Of a DNA stretch of 41,845 bases, positions 20,322-31,542 are shown in pieces (position 1 is the stretch's first letter; every line of letters begins with the position of its first letter). This DNA comes from Neocallimastix lanati (nom. inval.) (Eukaryota > Neocallimastigomycota > Neocallimastigomycetes > Neocallimastigales > Neocallimastigaceae), in NCBI GenBank assembly GCA_016946835.1, contig JACVTC010000342.1:1-41845 (forward strand), written 5' to 3'. Position numbers and translations under genes: made by a program. The notes beneath the pieces were generated by a model that did no database searches, had not been told where the DNA came from, and saw only the letters and a list, made by a program, of their open reading frames with translations.

Positions 20322-20915
20322 AAAAGATAAATTTAAATTAATCATTGAAAATTTAAAGTAATAAAGAATAAAAATAAGTTCAAAAGTTAAAAAAATTTCA
20401 ATGTGATGTATACTATGTGTATCTTTTTTTATAGCCACAATTATTGCGAACTTTAATCCTTATTTTTCAATATCTCTTTTTTTTTATTTCTCGTTATTAT
20501 TTTATTTATTATTATCTTATAATTGGACAAATAATATTTATTTATTTTATTAATTCTGTGTTTTTTTAAAATAAAATATATTCATCTAATTGATAAATAA
20601 ATAAATAAATAAATAAATAAAGATTAAAGTTCGCAATAATTGCAGCTATTAAAAAAATATACATATAGTATACATCACACTGAAATTTTTTTAACTTTTG
20701 AACTTATTTTTATTCTTTATTACTTTAAATATTCTATTATTAATTTAAATTTTTTTTTTTTTTTTTATTTATTTATAAATTACATAAATATATTTTATTT
20801 TAAAAAAACACAGAATTAATAAAATAAATAAATATTATTTGTCCAATTAAAGCATAATAATAATTAAAATAATAACGTGAAATAAAAAAAAAAAATATTT
20901 AAAAATAAAGTGTAT
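20322..20915. repeat. interleaved inverted repeats A-B-A'-B'
   Basis: A (about 20322-20460) is the reverse complement of A' (about 20620-20760), including 'ttcaaaagttaaaaaaattt' and 'tattgcgaactttaatc'. B (about 20460-20606) is the reverse complement of B' (about 20765-20915), including 'ttggacaaataatatttatt' and 'attctgtgtttttttaaaat'. A TAAA microsatellite at about 20597-20620 separates B and A'. A second copy at 32155-32525 has A, B and part of A' only. No coding frame. A foldback or MITE-like element is possible. Confidence 0.75.
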
Positions 20916-20978
20916 AAATAAATTCAAGAAAAAAGTTCATAGGCAACGAACCTCATTTCCTTTTGGATTAGGGTTTGA

Positions 20979-21521
20979 ATGGACTCTCTGAAAAAGAAAT
21001 TATGGTCTTCTCCCTTTCAGAGGCAATTGACCTCTGTAAGCTTGTCTTAACTTCATTTTCAGTGTTGACGCTCCTGGTTAGTTTGCCCTTATACCGTTGG
21101 AATAGTAAACCCTTGTCGAGTACTAGCCCGAGGCATAATTTCTGTTGTAAAAGAGAGACAACAGATTCGTATCAAGAATGGCATTTTTTTAGAATAATTA
21201 TCAGAAATGATTTTTGGTTCTTAAACAAAAACATCTCAATTCCTTTTTTAATTTAAAAAATAATAATGTTCTGTATCTGTATCTTTTCCCACCAAGAAGG
21301 AAGTTATATCATCTGTACCATATTTACACACTCATTATTCAGAAAATTTTCTAATATTAACGCGACTTTCGCCAATTGACCTATTTACTGCATTATTAAT
21401 ATTGATATTATTATTTGCACTATCACTAATATTTAGTATTACTATTTATCAAAATAAAGATAGAAAATTTGGAATTTTTGCGTTACTAGGTCGATATGTA
21501 GAATTGTATATCAATAATTAA
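20979..21521 (+). pseudogene. unrecognised coding-like remnant or intron-containing gene
   Basis: An island of higher GC and protein-like codon use amid repeats. Three pieces in different frames: an ATG at 20979 with MDSLKKKLWSSPFQRQLTS; an open stretch at 21069-21197 giving GIISVVKERQQIRIKNGI; and 21267-21521, open to a TAA, with LSPIDLFTALLILILLFALS (one membrane helix) followed by YQNKDRKFGIFALLGRYVEL. The frame from 20975 to 21256 also has a hydrophobic segment. I do not recognise the family. The segment is absent from the duplicated locus at 32.5 kb. It may be a decayed gene, or a gene with introns I cannot define. Confidence 0.35.
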
Positions 21522-22364
21522 ATAATAATTAATTAAGAATAGAATATTAATTTATAATAAATAAAACAATATTTTAAAAACACTTTATACTAAAAATATA
21601 TTATAAATAATAATTTTCTTTTGAAGAGTTTAAAATAATATTTATTTTATAAGAATAAGTATTGAATTATTTATATACAGTTATTGTGAAATACACATAT
21701 ACACACAATAATCTTACAAAGAACATAAAAGATGAATTTAATAATTCTTCTTTATTAACAATGATATTTCAATTGTTATTGATACAATATTTATTAAATA
21801 CCCTATATGTTAGTTAGATGTTTATTCAAAAGAGAATTATTTCAAAAATATTATATTACAATAATTACATTTACCTTTTTATTTATTTATTATTTATTTA
21901 TTATTTTATAAAGTAGTTTTATTATGAAAAATACATATTTTAATTATTATTATTTATTTAAAAATATTTATTTATATATAATTTTCATTATTATATTTTA
22001 ATTTTTTTATAAATATTAATATAAAAAAAAATCATAACTTTTCACTTATAACTATTATTTAATCTTATTCCATAATTTTCTTAACTATTTTAATATTAAT
22101 ACATCCATTATATAATTAAACATTCAACCAATATTCTAATTAATATAACTAATTTTATTATATATTCATAAATTTTTTAATAGCTTTAATATTATTATTT
22201 TAATAATTATTAATAATAAATTATATTTAATAATATAAATAAGATTCATTATATAAAAATAATTTTTAATAATAAATATATAAATATTAATTTTTTTTTT
22301 TTTTTTAAAAAATAGTATTTTTATTATTTTATTTTATTTTTCTATTTCTATAGTACACGTATCA
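21522..22364. other. AT-rich repeat DNA ending in an LTR-type edge
   Basis: No gene. 21930-22364 is duplicated at 32522-33117. The right end CACGTATCA resembles the LTR edges ...CGTATCA at 25196 and 29833, so the segment is probably the right part of an LTR whose left part is lost. Confidence 0.4.
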
Positions 22365-22368
22365 CTAT

Positions 22369-23094
22369 TGATATGGGCACTGATCACACACAATATTTTA
22401 AAAAAACACAATATTAAATATTATAAATAAATAGAGATTCAATTCAAATAAAAATGTTTTAATAAATTTTATTATTTTATTGTCTGCTTTTCCAAAAAAA
22501 TGAAAAATTTCTTCCTTTTATAGTTTTTACATGAGTATTAGATTACACATGAACATATGAATTTATTTTTATTATTATATTTTAAATATTATTTTAATAT
22601 ATACATATTTTTAAAATTAACCTATTCTAAAGTATCTATTCTAAAATAGAGTTAAATTGTTAATGATTTATTTATATTTAAAAATTATAACTATCTATTT
22701 ATATTGTACCAAACAATTTAACTTATTGAAATCAAAGATTTTTTTTTTCTTATAACAATATAAAATTTATACCGAATTTAATATTCCAGTTTTATTTTAT
22801 TAAAAACAATTCATGATAAATAATTTTTATTATAAATAATATTATTATAATTATTTTATTTTATATAATTTCATTATTAATTATTTTATTATTAAATAAA
22901 TTTAAATAATTTCATTACATTTTCAACATATAATGATTATTTTAATATTTAATATTAATTATAACTATTATAATTTATTATTAATATTTTATTATTATAT
23001 ATATATATATTTTTTTTATTAGTATTATTTTTTTATTAAATATTTCTTTTATATATGCTTATTTGAAATACATAAAGCTACTCCTAAATCGTCA
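22369..23094. mobile_element. solo LTR, TGATATGGGCAC family
   Basis: Starts TGATATGGGCACTGATCAC and ends near CTAAATCGTCA. Related copies lie at about 33121 (partial) and 34461-35852. About 726 bp. The next LTR begins almost at once, at 23096. Confidence 0.5.
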
Positions 23095-23095
23095 T

Positions 23096-23762
23096 TGATA
23101 CAGAACATTTAAAATATCCCATATCGAGTTATTTATTTATTTGGTCGTTTCTCTAAGGAATTATGACAAAATAATAAATTATAATAAATTATAAGAAAAT
23201 AATTTATAATAATAATATTTTATAATAATATTTTATTTTTTTATGTATTTTTATTATTTTATTTTTTTTTATATAATAATATTTATTAGTACATTCTCAT
23301 AATTTTATATATTTATTAAAATAATTATTTATTATTATATTTTTATTAAACATATCTCTTAAACTATTAATTTCCTAATAACTTTATTTAAAAATACAAT
23401 TTCATAATTAAATAATATATAGATATTAATATTTTTAAATATATTTCCTAAATAAAATATAATTATCAACATTTATAATATAATTCCTAAAACTATATAA
23501 TTCTCAAAATAATATTTAAAATATAAAATAAAACTTATTAATAATAATGATGAATTAATTTATTATCATAGTAATAAAATCATTAATAATATAATTTATC
23601 TATTTTAATTATGATAAAAAAAATTAACCATCCCTTTTAAAAATAATTATTTTAATAACTACATAATCAATTATTTTAATTATTAATAACCAATAATATT
23701 TATACATTATTTCTAACCTAAATTTTTTACCTAAGTCATATTTATATAGTGGTACTATAAAA
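23096..23762 (-). mobile_element. solo LTR, TGATAC family
   Basis: Starts TGATACAGAACAT, then tttctctaaggaattatga. The right end, with accaataatattta and tatagtggt, matches the right end of the PPT-linked LTR at 24736-25196, which supports the orientation. A near copy lies at about 33776-34455. The terminal bases are eroded. Confidence 0.5.
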
Positions 23763-23766
23763 AGGT

Positions 23767-24730
23767 TGTTAAGGTTCGGAGAGAGGGAAAAATAAAAATA
23801 AGTATTAATATAAACAATAAAAAAATAAATAAACAAGATAACTTTTTAAAATTTTATTTTTATAAATCTTTTATTAAATTTTTTTATTTAAAAATTAAAA
23901 TATTAAAATTACAATATATAAAAAAAACAATTTTTTTACTGTTATTTATATTTTTTTCTTAAAATAATAGAAATGGTAAAGCTATTTCTTTGTATAATAA
24001 AAATTAATTATTATAAAATATTTTATATTATTTTTTTATTATTAATATAATTATTATTTAACTTATAATAAATAATACTTATATATTAACCTATTACTAA
24101 TTATTTATTACTAATCTACTTAATTATATATTTTAAAAGACAATTTTTTTATTTTACAGAAATTAATTCTGTGGTTTAGTATTATTTATTTAATTCTAAA
24201 GTTTAATTTTACTAAGTTTAGAAAAATAATATTATTTAAATTGTTAATATAAAATTTATAATCATTTCATCAAATTTATAATATAATATTTATAATAAAA
24301 CATATAATAATAATATAACTATTTTCTTTTATGTTTAATTTTTTATTAGTAATCGTTAATACAATTTTTTAATTTGGAATTTTCCAAAGAAATAATTAAT
24401 ATTGATAAGTTTAATATTAATAAAAGAAATATTGATAAGAATTTTGATAAACTATAAAGAAAATTGATAAAATAAACTATATAATATTGATAAGGATTTT
24501 AATAATAATAAAATGTAGATAAGAATAATGTAAGTAGCATAGATAAGGAATTAATATTAAATATACTTTTTTAAATAGTATAATTTAATTTGTACTAATT
24601 AGGAATATAGATTAATTTATTAGAATATAGAAAGTTCCAAAATAATAAAGAATCAAATAATTTGTTTAAGGGTTAAATGAATCATTCAGGATGAATGACA
24701 AAAAGAACATTATTTGGGCATTCTTTATCA
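23767..24730 (-). mobile_element. solo LTR, CATTCTTTATCA-edge family
   Basis: TGTTAAGGTTCGG to GGGCATTCTTTATCA, about 964 bp. It matches the LTR at 29838-30858 closely from about 23800 on. The internal motif AGAAAGTTCCA lies near the right edge. The spacer to the next LTR is AGGTT. Confidence 0.7.
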
Positions 24731-24735
24731 AGGTT

Positions 24736-25196
24736 TGATACGATATTTTATTTATATATCTAAATTAATATTTATTTATGGGCAATGACAATAAGGAATT
24801 ATGACAAAATAATATATTCTAATATTAAATAGAAATAACACATACAATAATACAAAATAAAGTAATAAATATATCTTTTTAATGTTCTCTTTATTTATTA
24901 TTAATTATTAATTATTACATTAATTATTATTACTCTCTTATATAAATATTATAATTAATTATTTCAAATATATATAATATCTCTTTTTAACTATACTAAA
25001 ATAAAATATAAAAATAGCTATTTATGTGAATTAATTTATCATAAGTATAAACTTATAAATAAAAGAATTCTCCGTTTAATAATTATTATTCTAAAATTAT
25101 ATATTGTAATAAAATTATTGCTGACCAATAATATTTAAGTATTTCTTTAACCTAAAGAATCTACCTAAATACCATTTTTATAGTGGTTACGTATCA
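24736..25196 (-). repeat. LTR with 7-bp terminal inverted repeat (3' LTR side)
   Basis: TGATACG to CGTATCA, 461 bp. The minus-strand polypurine tract abuts its right end, which fixes it as a 3' LTR of a minus-strand element. Confidence 0.75.
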
Positions 25197-25251
25197 AGAC
25201 GCCCCCACTTAAATTAGACTTCGTCCCCTGAAGTCTCTATAACAATATAAT

Positions 25252-25285
<34 letters not shown>

Positions 25286-25377
25286 TTTATTAAAATTTAT
25301 TATTGGATTTATTAATTTAAATTTTTTTTTTTTTTTTTTTTTAAAAAAAATTAAATTTTTGAATTAATGATTATTTT

Positions 25378-25448
<71 letters not shown>

Positions 25449-25576
25449 TTAAATTTTTGAATTAATGATTATTTTAATTTTTGAAATTCGAAATCTTGAA
25501 ATTTCGAATTAATTTAATTTAAATTATTGTTATATATATAACATTATTTATTTATTAATACTTCATCATAATTAAA
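25197..25576 (-). other. 3' non-coding part of the gag-only element with tandem poly-A/T blocks
   Basis: The minus-strand polypurine tract at 25197-25210 is followed by long T-runs at 25255-25284, 25322-25342 and 25380-25441. The block 'aaattaaatttttgaattaa-tgattattttaat' occurs twice around the last T-run (about 25345-25380 and 25442-25480), so one copy plus the run is duplicated. No coding frame. Confidence 0.6.
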
Positions 25577-25926
25577 TTATTTATTTATTTTTTTATTTCT
25601 ATTATTATTATTACTATTATTATTATTATAATTCATTTCGTTAATATTATTAACATTATTATTTTCGTTATTTGTAAAATTATCATTGTTATTAGTATTG
25701 TTATTATTAAAACCACTATTATTTCCTACTGAATTTATGTTTCTATTATATCCATTATTGTTTTTATTTATATTATTTCCAATTATATTATCTTGAGCGT
25801 TATCTATATTTGAATTAAACGTATTTTTTACACAATTGTTATTTAAATTATTGTTGAAATTAATTTCATTTCCAATATTTACATCTTTATTTCCTTGCAT
25901 ATTATAATTTATACCCTGATTATTGT
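25577..25926 (-). CDS. Asn-rich extension, possible -1 frameshift product of gag
   Basis: Open in the frame that follows gag by -1. From the gag stop, one re-read A in the run ACA AAA AAA TAA puts ribosomes into KKINNNQGINYNMQGNKD and about 115 further residues, nearly all Asn with a few charged residues. No enzyme motif. A AAA AAA is a classic -1 slippery heptamer. Alternatively it is simply the original gag C-terminus, separated by a one-base deletion. Confidence 0.4.
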
Positions 25927-26982
25927 TTATTTTTTTGTATTCATATTCTCATTTAAATTACTATTATTGTTATTGGTACCAAAATTTTTATTTAAATCAT
26001 AATTACTTTTATTTAGATAATTATTTAAATTATTAGAATTATTATTACCAAAATTATTATTTAAATTATAATTATTTCTATAAATTTCTCTATTTCCATT
26101 ATGCTTTTTACCAAAACTAATCATATTATGATGATTTTCAGCAATATTACTATTTAAATTATAATTTCTACGATAATAATTATTATAGCTTTTATTTCTA
26201 TCATATAAATTAAATTTATAATTATAATTATTATGGTTTCCAGGTATAAAATTTCTTCTTTTATTTATTTCCAAAATTCCAGTTCTTTCTAATTCCCCTA
26301 ATTCTTTAAATGAGTGTCTACAATTAATTGCTTTATGACCTAACTCATAACATCTAAAGCACATAATTTTATTATTCTTATTGTTTATATTACTATTTAA
26401 TTTATTCATTTTGAAATTATTACTATTCCATTTTTGTTTATTATTCTTATAAATATTATTTAAATTTAAATTTAATTTCTTTTCAATTCTTTCAACTTTT
26501 TCTGCATATTTGAGAGCTTCGTTTATATCTTCGATTTCTTCTTCTAATATTCTTAAACAAGGATATATTCTAGACTTAATTGAATTAACATAATTGTTAA
26601 CAGTAATTAATTTCTTTATATTATTATCAATATCATTATATTTTCTTAAGTATTTATAATTAAAATTACTAATTGATTCATTTGAATTAATTTTCAAATT
26701 AATTAAGTTCCAATATTTCACGCTTGGTGTTATTTCTATATATTCTTCTAAGGCTATTTTTATTTCTTTTAAGCTAGGAACCTGATTCTTTTCTTCCTTT
26801 AATTCATTAAGAACATACCTAATTTCTTCATTTACACATTCTTTACATAAAATAAATCTTCTTTCTTGTTCTTTTATATTCCATAATTCAAATGACTCTG
26901 TTAATTCTTCTATCCATTCATTGATATCATTATTATAATTTTCTAATAATGGTAACGTACTTAATATCTTAAAAACATTCAT
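25927..26982 (-). CDS. gag: gypsy-type Gag with zinc knuckle
   Basis: 351 residues, starting at the ATG at 26982. Residues 1-170 are helical and charged, with the layout of retrotransposon Gag capsid domains (NEWIEELTESFELWNIKEQE near the N-terminus). A CX2CX4HX4C knuckle with C208, C211, H216 and C221 binds RNA. The C-terminal ~120 residues are Asn/Tyr-rich. It would form virus-like particles, but without its own Pol it must rely on a related element. The frame is clean and unbroken, unlike the nearby gypsy pol. Confidence 0.85.
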   Translation of the reverse strand: MNVFKILSTLPLLENYNNDINEWIEELTESFELWNIKEQERRFILCKECVNEEIRYVLNELKEEKNQVPSLKEIKIALEEYIEITPSVKYWNLINLKINSNESISNFNYKYLRKYNDIDNNIKKLITVNNYVNSIKSRIYPCLRILEEEIEDINEALKYAEKVERIEKKLNLNLNNIYKNNKQKWNSNNFKMNKLNSNINNKNNKIMCFRCYELGHKAINCRHSFKELGELERTGILEINKRRNFIPGNHNNYNYKFNLYDRNKSYNNYYRRNYNLNSNIAENHHNMISFGKKHNGNREIYRNNYNLNNNFGNNNSNNLNNYLNKSNYDLNKNFGTNNNNSNLNENMNTKK

Positions 26983-27178
26983 CTTTAAAATTTTATTTAT
27001 TGTTATATTTTTTTTTATTACAATTTTCTAATTCAACTTAATATTATTATAACTATTACTATTATAATTATTAGTAACTAATTTAAACTAATTAAATTCT
27101 TTTTATATATATACTAAATAATATTTATTATATAGATGTATTATTTTATTAATATTATTTTCATATTATTTTGCTATT

Positions 27179-27200
27179 GTCATGCCTGGATTCTCCACCA
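27179..27200 (-). promoter_or_regulatory. possible tRNA 3'-end primer-binding site
   Basis: The minus strand reads TGGTGGAGAATCCAGG, starting with the TGG expected as complement of a tRNA CCA end. The complement has the layout of a 5-base T-stem strand, a 7-base acceptor strand, one base and CCA. It lies 8 bp from the LTR edge, rather more than usual. The tRNA is not identified. Confidence 0.45.
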
Positions 27201-27208
27201 AAAATTTA

Positions 27209-27804
27209 TGATACAATATAAGTAATAAAGTATCCAATTTCTATTTATAACGAGGTCGAGCAAATAGGGAATTTGTAAAATAATATATTCCAACTCAAAG
27301 ATAATAAATAATAATTTACACAAATAATAAAATTTATTTATTTCTTTTTAAATCTTGTTTTTATTTATTTATTTAATTTTACATAAATTATTACAATTAT
27401 ATTTATATTCCTCTGAATATAATGATTTTATCTATCTCTAATAATTCAATTTATAATAATATTTTAATAATAATTTTACTTATAATTGTAGGATTCAACT
27501 CTTATCCTTTAACCATAAGTAATTACTTAATTATTTAAACTAAACTATAAGTTCTCTAAAACTATTATTTTACTCAATTAGAATTTTTAAAACAACAAGA
27601 AAACTCTCTCTTTAACTTTTATTTCATTCTCTTCTTTTAAATTTATTAATTAATTTTATCTTGAATATTATTGGCTGTCTAATTAATTTTAATCTATTTA
27701 TATAATGATTTAGTATATTATATATTGTAATTATTTTTCACTATATTATTATAGGATTTTCTCTTTTGTTAATTTTCTTGCGTATTTCTAGCTGTATTGT
27801 ATCA
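27209..27804 (-). repeat. LTR with 9-bp terminal inverted repeat (5' LTR side)
   Basis: TGATACAAT to ATTGTATCA, 596 bp. The internal region with the possible primer-binding site lies on its left. On its right comes GCTTA and then the next LTR. Confidence 0.65.
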
Positions 27805-27809
27805 GCTTA

Positions 27810-28216
27810 TGGTCCATTACATCGAACTCCTAATTTATTTAAGGTAAATATTCTAATATTCCAAATAATACACAATAATTTATTATTATTAAAATATTTA
27901 ATTTCTTTCTCAATTATTATTTTATTTAATTATCTCTTTATTTATTATAAAATTTTAAATCTCAATTTCTCTTGATCTAAATTTCCCTAAATTGAGATCT
28001 CACTAAATCTCGAAATTATTTTTTTTTTTTATTTTTTATTTTTAGTTAAACTATTTAACCTCTATTTTTAAATTAAATTATTTCTAATTTCTATATATTT
28101 TAAAAATTTAATACATTAAATTTTTGTACAACTTTACACTACATTTATAATTATTAATATTTATTTTCCACTCTAAGGCTATATTAATTTTATGGATTTC
28201 AATCGGTCTTGTACCA
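27810..28216. mobile_element. solo LTR in the chain (b)
   Basis: TGGTCCATTACATCG to TCTTGTACCA, about 407 bp. Spacers GCTTA on the left and GCTT on the right. The edges are inferred mainly from the spacer pattern. Confidence 0.5.
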
Positions 28217-28220
28217 GCTT

Positions 28221-28467
28221 TGTTATGGTTCATTGGGAAAAACAAAATTTTTTTATACACAAAAGATAAAGATTTAAAATATTTATTTACACAATAACAA
28301 TTTTATAATTTATTTATTTATTTAATTTTTAAAGTAATTACATTATTTATTAAACTAATTAAATTTTATTAGCTAAATTATTACTATTCCTAATATTAAT
28401 ATTAATACTATTACTTATATTATTACTAATATTATTACTATTTTTTATTTTATTATTATTATTATTA

Positions 28468-28508
<41 letters not shown>

Positions 28509-29245
28509 GTTTTGTGTTATTTTATATATTTCGAAGAAGTTATTTTCTTCAGATATTTATATTCGATTTCATTTTTAAAGTTTAATATCTTGGAAATGAA
28601 AAAGAATTTAAGTATTTAATTAAAAGAATTATTAATTCATTCTTAATTAAATGTTAAATAAAATTATTAATAATATGTTTAATATAAATTCCATAAAGGA
28701 ATAAAAAATTATTATTTAAAAAAAAGATATTATAAAGATTTTAATTAAATAATATCTGGAGTAAATAATTAAAAAGTTTTTAATAAAATTTTTAATTAAA
28801 AGTTTACAAAAATATTAATTGAATTTTATAAAAGATAATAAATTATTTAATGACAATCTATTTTAAGTTTAATAAAAATTAATATTAATTTATAGTGTTA
28901 TTGAAAGTTAATAATAATTAATTTGATAAAAATATAATAAAAATATAAAATAATTTTAATATAGATTCAATAAAGAATTTGTTAATATAAATTTTTGAAG
29001 AGTTTATATGTATTTTAATATTAATTTAATTAAGATTCAGTAATGATTTTATAAAAAATATTTTTATAAAGATTTTAATTAATATTATAATAATTTTAAT
29101 TAATTTATAATATTATATAATAAAATTTTTAATTTAATTCAGGGAAGAATATAAGAAAGTTCCATTAGTAAAGAATATAAACTTAATTATGGTTAAGTTA
29201 TGTCTAAACATAACAAAATAAGTAATTTATAGTCATTCTTTACCA
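28221..29245 (-). mobile_element. solo LTR in the chain (c)
   Basis: TGTTATGGTTCATTGGG to CATTCTTTACCA, about 1025 bp. Has AGAAAGTTCCA near the right edge, as in the LTRs at 23767-24730, 29838-30858 and 38465-39253. It contains a TTA microsatellite at about 28450-28507. GCTT on both sides. Confidence 0.65.
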
Positions 29246-29249
29246 GCTT

Positions 29250-29617
29250 TGATACGATTTATTTTTAATAATACCATAAATTAATATTTATTTTTTTATC
29301 CGAGACGAATAACAAAAGGGAATTTTACAAAATAATATTTTCTAATAAAAGTATAACTTTTCTATTATAAGTAATAAACAAAAATCCACCATATAATAAA
29401 TTAATTCTATTTTATTAACAAAATGATAAAGCTCACAAAATATAATTTAAATAAATAAATCATAAATATAAATTTCACTTTATTTTTATTTAATAACTTT
29501 TATTTTTATTTTATTTATTTATTTTTTTTTATTTATTATTTATTTTTTTTTTATTTTCAATAATAATATCACACATACAATCTTCAATAATTAACTAAAA
29601 TTACTCTTTTTCTCAAC

Positions 29618-29655
<38 letters not shown>

Positions 29656-29833
29656 CTCCTTTTATAATTTTTCTATTCTTTTTATTATTGGTTCTTCTTA
29701 TTTTGGTTTTATTAATAATTTAGTTCTATAATATAACTGCAATTATTTAGTTAATAATTAAAATATTTTTTTTTTTTTTAATTATTAAGTCACCAATTTG
29801 ATATTTTATAACATATATTCCTGTAACGTATCA
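29250..29833 (-). mobile_element. solo LTR in the chain (d), 7-bp terminal inverted repeat
   Basis: TGATACG to CGTATCA, 584 bp. Same edge type as 24736-25196 and a similar first 100 bp. GCTT immediately on both sides. Confidence 0.75.
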
Positions 29834-29837
29834 GCTT

Positions 29838-30858
29838 TGGTTTGGTTCGGGGTTTTTATAAAAATTATTCAAAAATTATAAATAAAATTAAAACAATAAT
29901 AAAAATAAAAATAAAAGATTAATATAAACAATAAAAAAAAAATAAATAAATAAATAAGATAACTTTTTAAAATTTTATTTTTATAATTCTTTTATTAAAT
30001 TTTTTTATTTAAAAATTATAATGTTAAAATTACAATAAAAAAAAATACAATTTTTTTACTGTTATTTATATTTTTTTTCTTAAAATAATAGAAATGGTAA
30101 AGCCATTTCTTTGTATAATAAAAATTAATTATTATTAATAATTTTTATATTATTATTTTTTTTTATTGTTAATATAATTATTATTTACTTATAATAAATA
30201 ATGCTTATATATTAATCTATTACTAATTATTTATTACTAATCTACTTAATTATATATTTTAAAAGACAATTTTTTTATTTTACAGAAATTAATTCTGTGG
30301 TTTAGTAATATTTATTTAATCCTAAAGTTTAATTTTACTAAGTTTAGAAAAATAATATTATTTAAATTGTTAATATAAAATTTATAATCATTTCATCAAA
30401 TTTATAATATAATATTTATAATAAAACATATAATAATAATATAACTATTTTCTTTTATGTTTAATTTTTTTTTTATTAGTAATCATTAATACAATTTTTA
30501 ATCTGGAATTTTCCAAAGAAATAATTAATATTGATAAGTTTAATATTAATAAAAGAATTATTGATAAGATTTTGATAAACTATTAAGAAAATTGATAAAA
30601 TAAACTATATAATATTGATAAGGATTTTAATAATAATAAAATATAGATAAGAATAATAAAAGTAGTATAGATAAGGAATTAATATTAAATACACTTTTTT
30701 AAATAGTATAATTTAATTTGTACTAATTAGGAATATAGATGAATTTATTAGAATATAGAAAGTTCCAAAAGAATAAAGAATCAAATAATTTATTTAAGGG
30801 TTAAATAAATCATTTAAGATGAATAACCAAAAGAACATTATTTGGGCATTCTTTATCA
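29838..30858 (-). mobile_element. solo LTR in the chain (e)
   Basis: TGGTTTGGTTCGGGG to GGGCATTCTTTATCA, about 1021 bp. Near-copy of 23767-24730. GCTT on both sides. Confidence 0.75.
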
Positions 30859-30862
30859 GCTT

Positions 30863-31542
30863 TGTAATAATCTATTTATAATATACTAACTATAACTAGA
30901 TTATTAATATTTTAATATATAAAAATTTATACTTAACTTTATATAGAGTTTATTATAAACACTAAATATTGAAATAAACAAAAAGACTTTATTTTCTTTT
31001 AATTTATTATATAGCATTATATAATAATAACTCTAATTTCTTTGATCAAAGAAATTTGAGTTCTTTTATACTTTTTTATTTATAATTATTTTAATAGATG
31101 AAATTATTAAATAAATGTAATTATTAAATAAATAAAATAGATAAGATAAAGTTAACAAATCAAATAAAGGTATCTAATCTTAACAAATTGATATTCATGA
31201 AAAGATTAGTAGAAAAACCTGAATAACTTCGATTAATATTCTAATATATTAATCATCGTATTAATTAATAAAAACCCAATCATAATAATATTGGGAAAAA
31301 AATTAATTAACCGATTGCTAAAATCTTATAAATTATTAACTAATTGAAATAATAAAATATAAATAATATTTTTAAGTAATTAATACATTACACCAAATTT
31401 GTTTACATTATTTTTCAATATATTAATTTGGATAAATTAATATATTTTTTACATGTTAATAAATATTGAAATATAAATGAAATATAAATTAATTAAATAA
31501 GAAGATAGATTATTTTATAAGAAATAAATCAATATTCTTACA
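30863..31542 (+). mobile_element. solo LTR next to tRNA-Cys copy 2 (f)
   Basis: 680 bp, TGTAATAATC to TTCTTACA. AGCTT flanks it on both sides (30858-30862 and 31543-31547), a full 5-bp duplication. Reverse copy at 16706-17385. Its right end is 15 bp from the tRNA-Cys 5' end. Confidence 0.85.

Larger units (their letters stand above)
24736..27804 (-). mobile_element. gag-only gypsy-like element (non-autonomous), LTRs unequal
   Basis: On the minus strand: LTR (27209-27804), possible primer-binding site, gag (26982-25927 with a possible extension to 25577), poly-A-rich 3' region, polypurine tract (AAGTGGGGGCGTCT), LTR (24736-25196). There is no protease, RT or integrase. The LTRs share the first ~100 bases in pattern (TGATAC, ggaatt, acaaaataatatattc) but differ strongly afterwards and in length (461 against 596 bp). 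It is therefore either an old chimera or two LTRs left by separate events. The element sits inside an LTR chain. Confidence 0.55.

Noticed and set aside
21036-21062. Possible 27-nt mini-intron (GTAAG...TTTTCAG)
   Set aside because: Far shorter than normal introns, and removing it in phase gives an immediate stop (TGT TGA).
23624-23836. Minus-strand open frame of 70 codons
   Set aside because: Spans the junction of two LTRs; low-complexity AT sequence with no motif.
27766-27975. Plus-strand open frame of 69 codons
   Set aside because: Crosses the border between two LTRs in the chain; hydrophobic only because of AT-rich codons.
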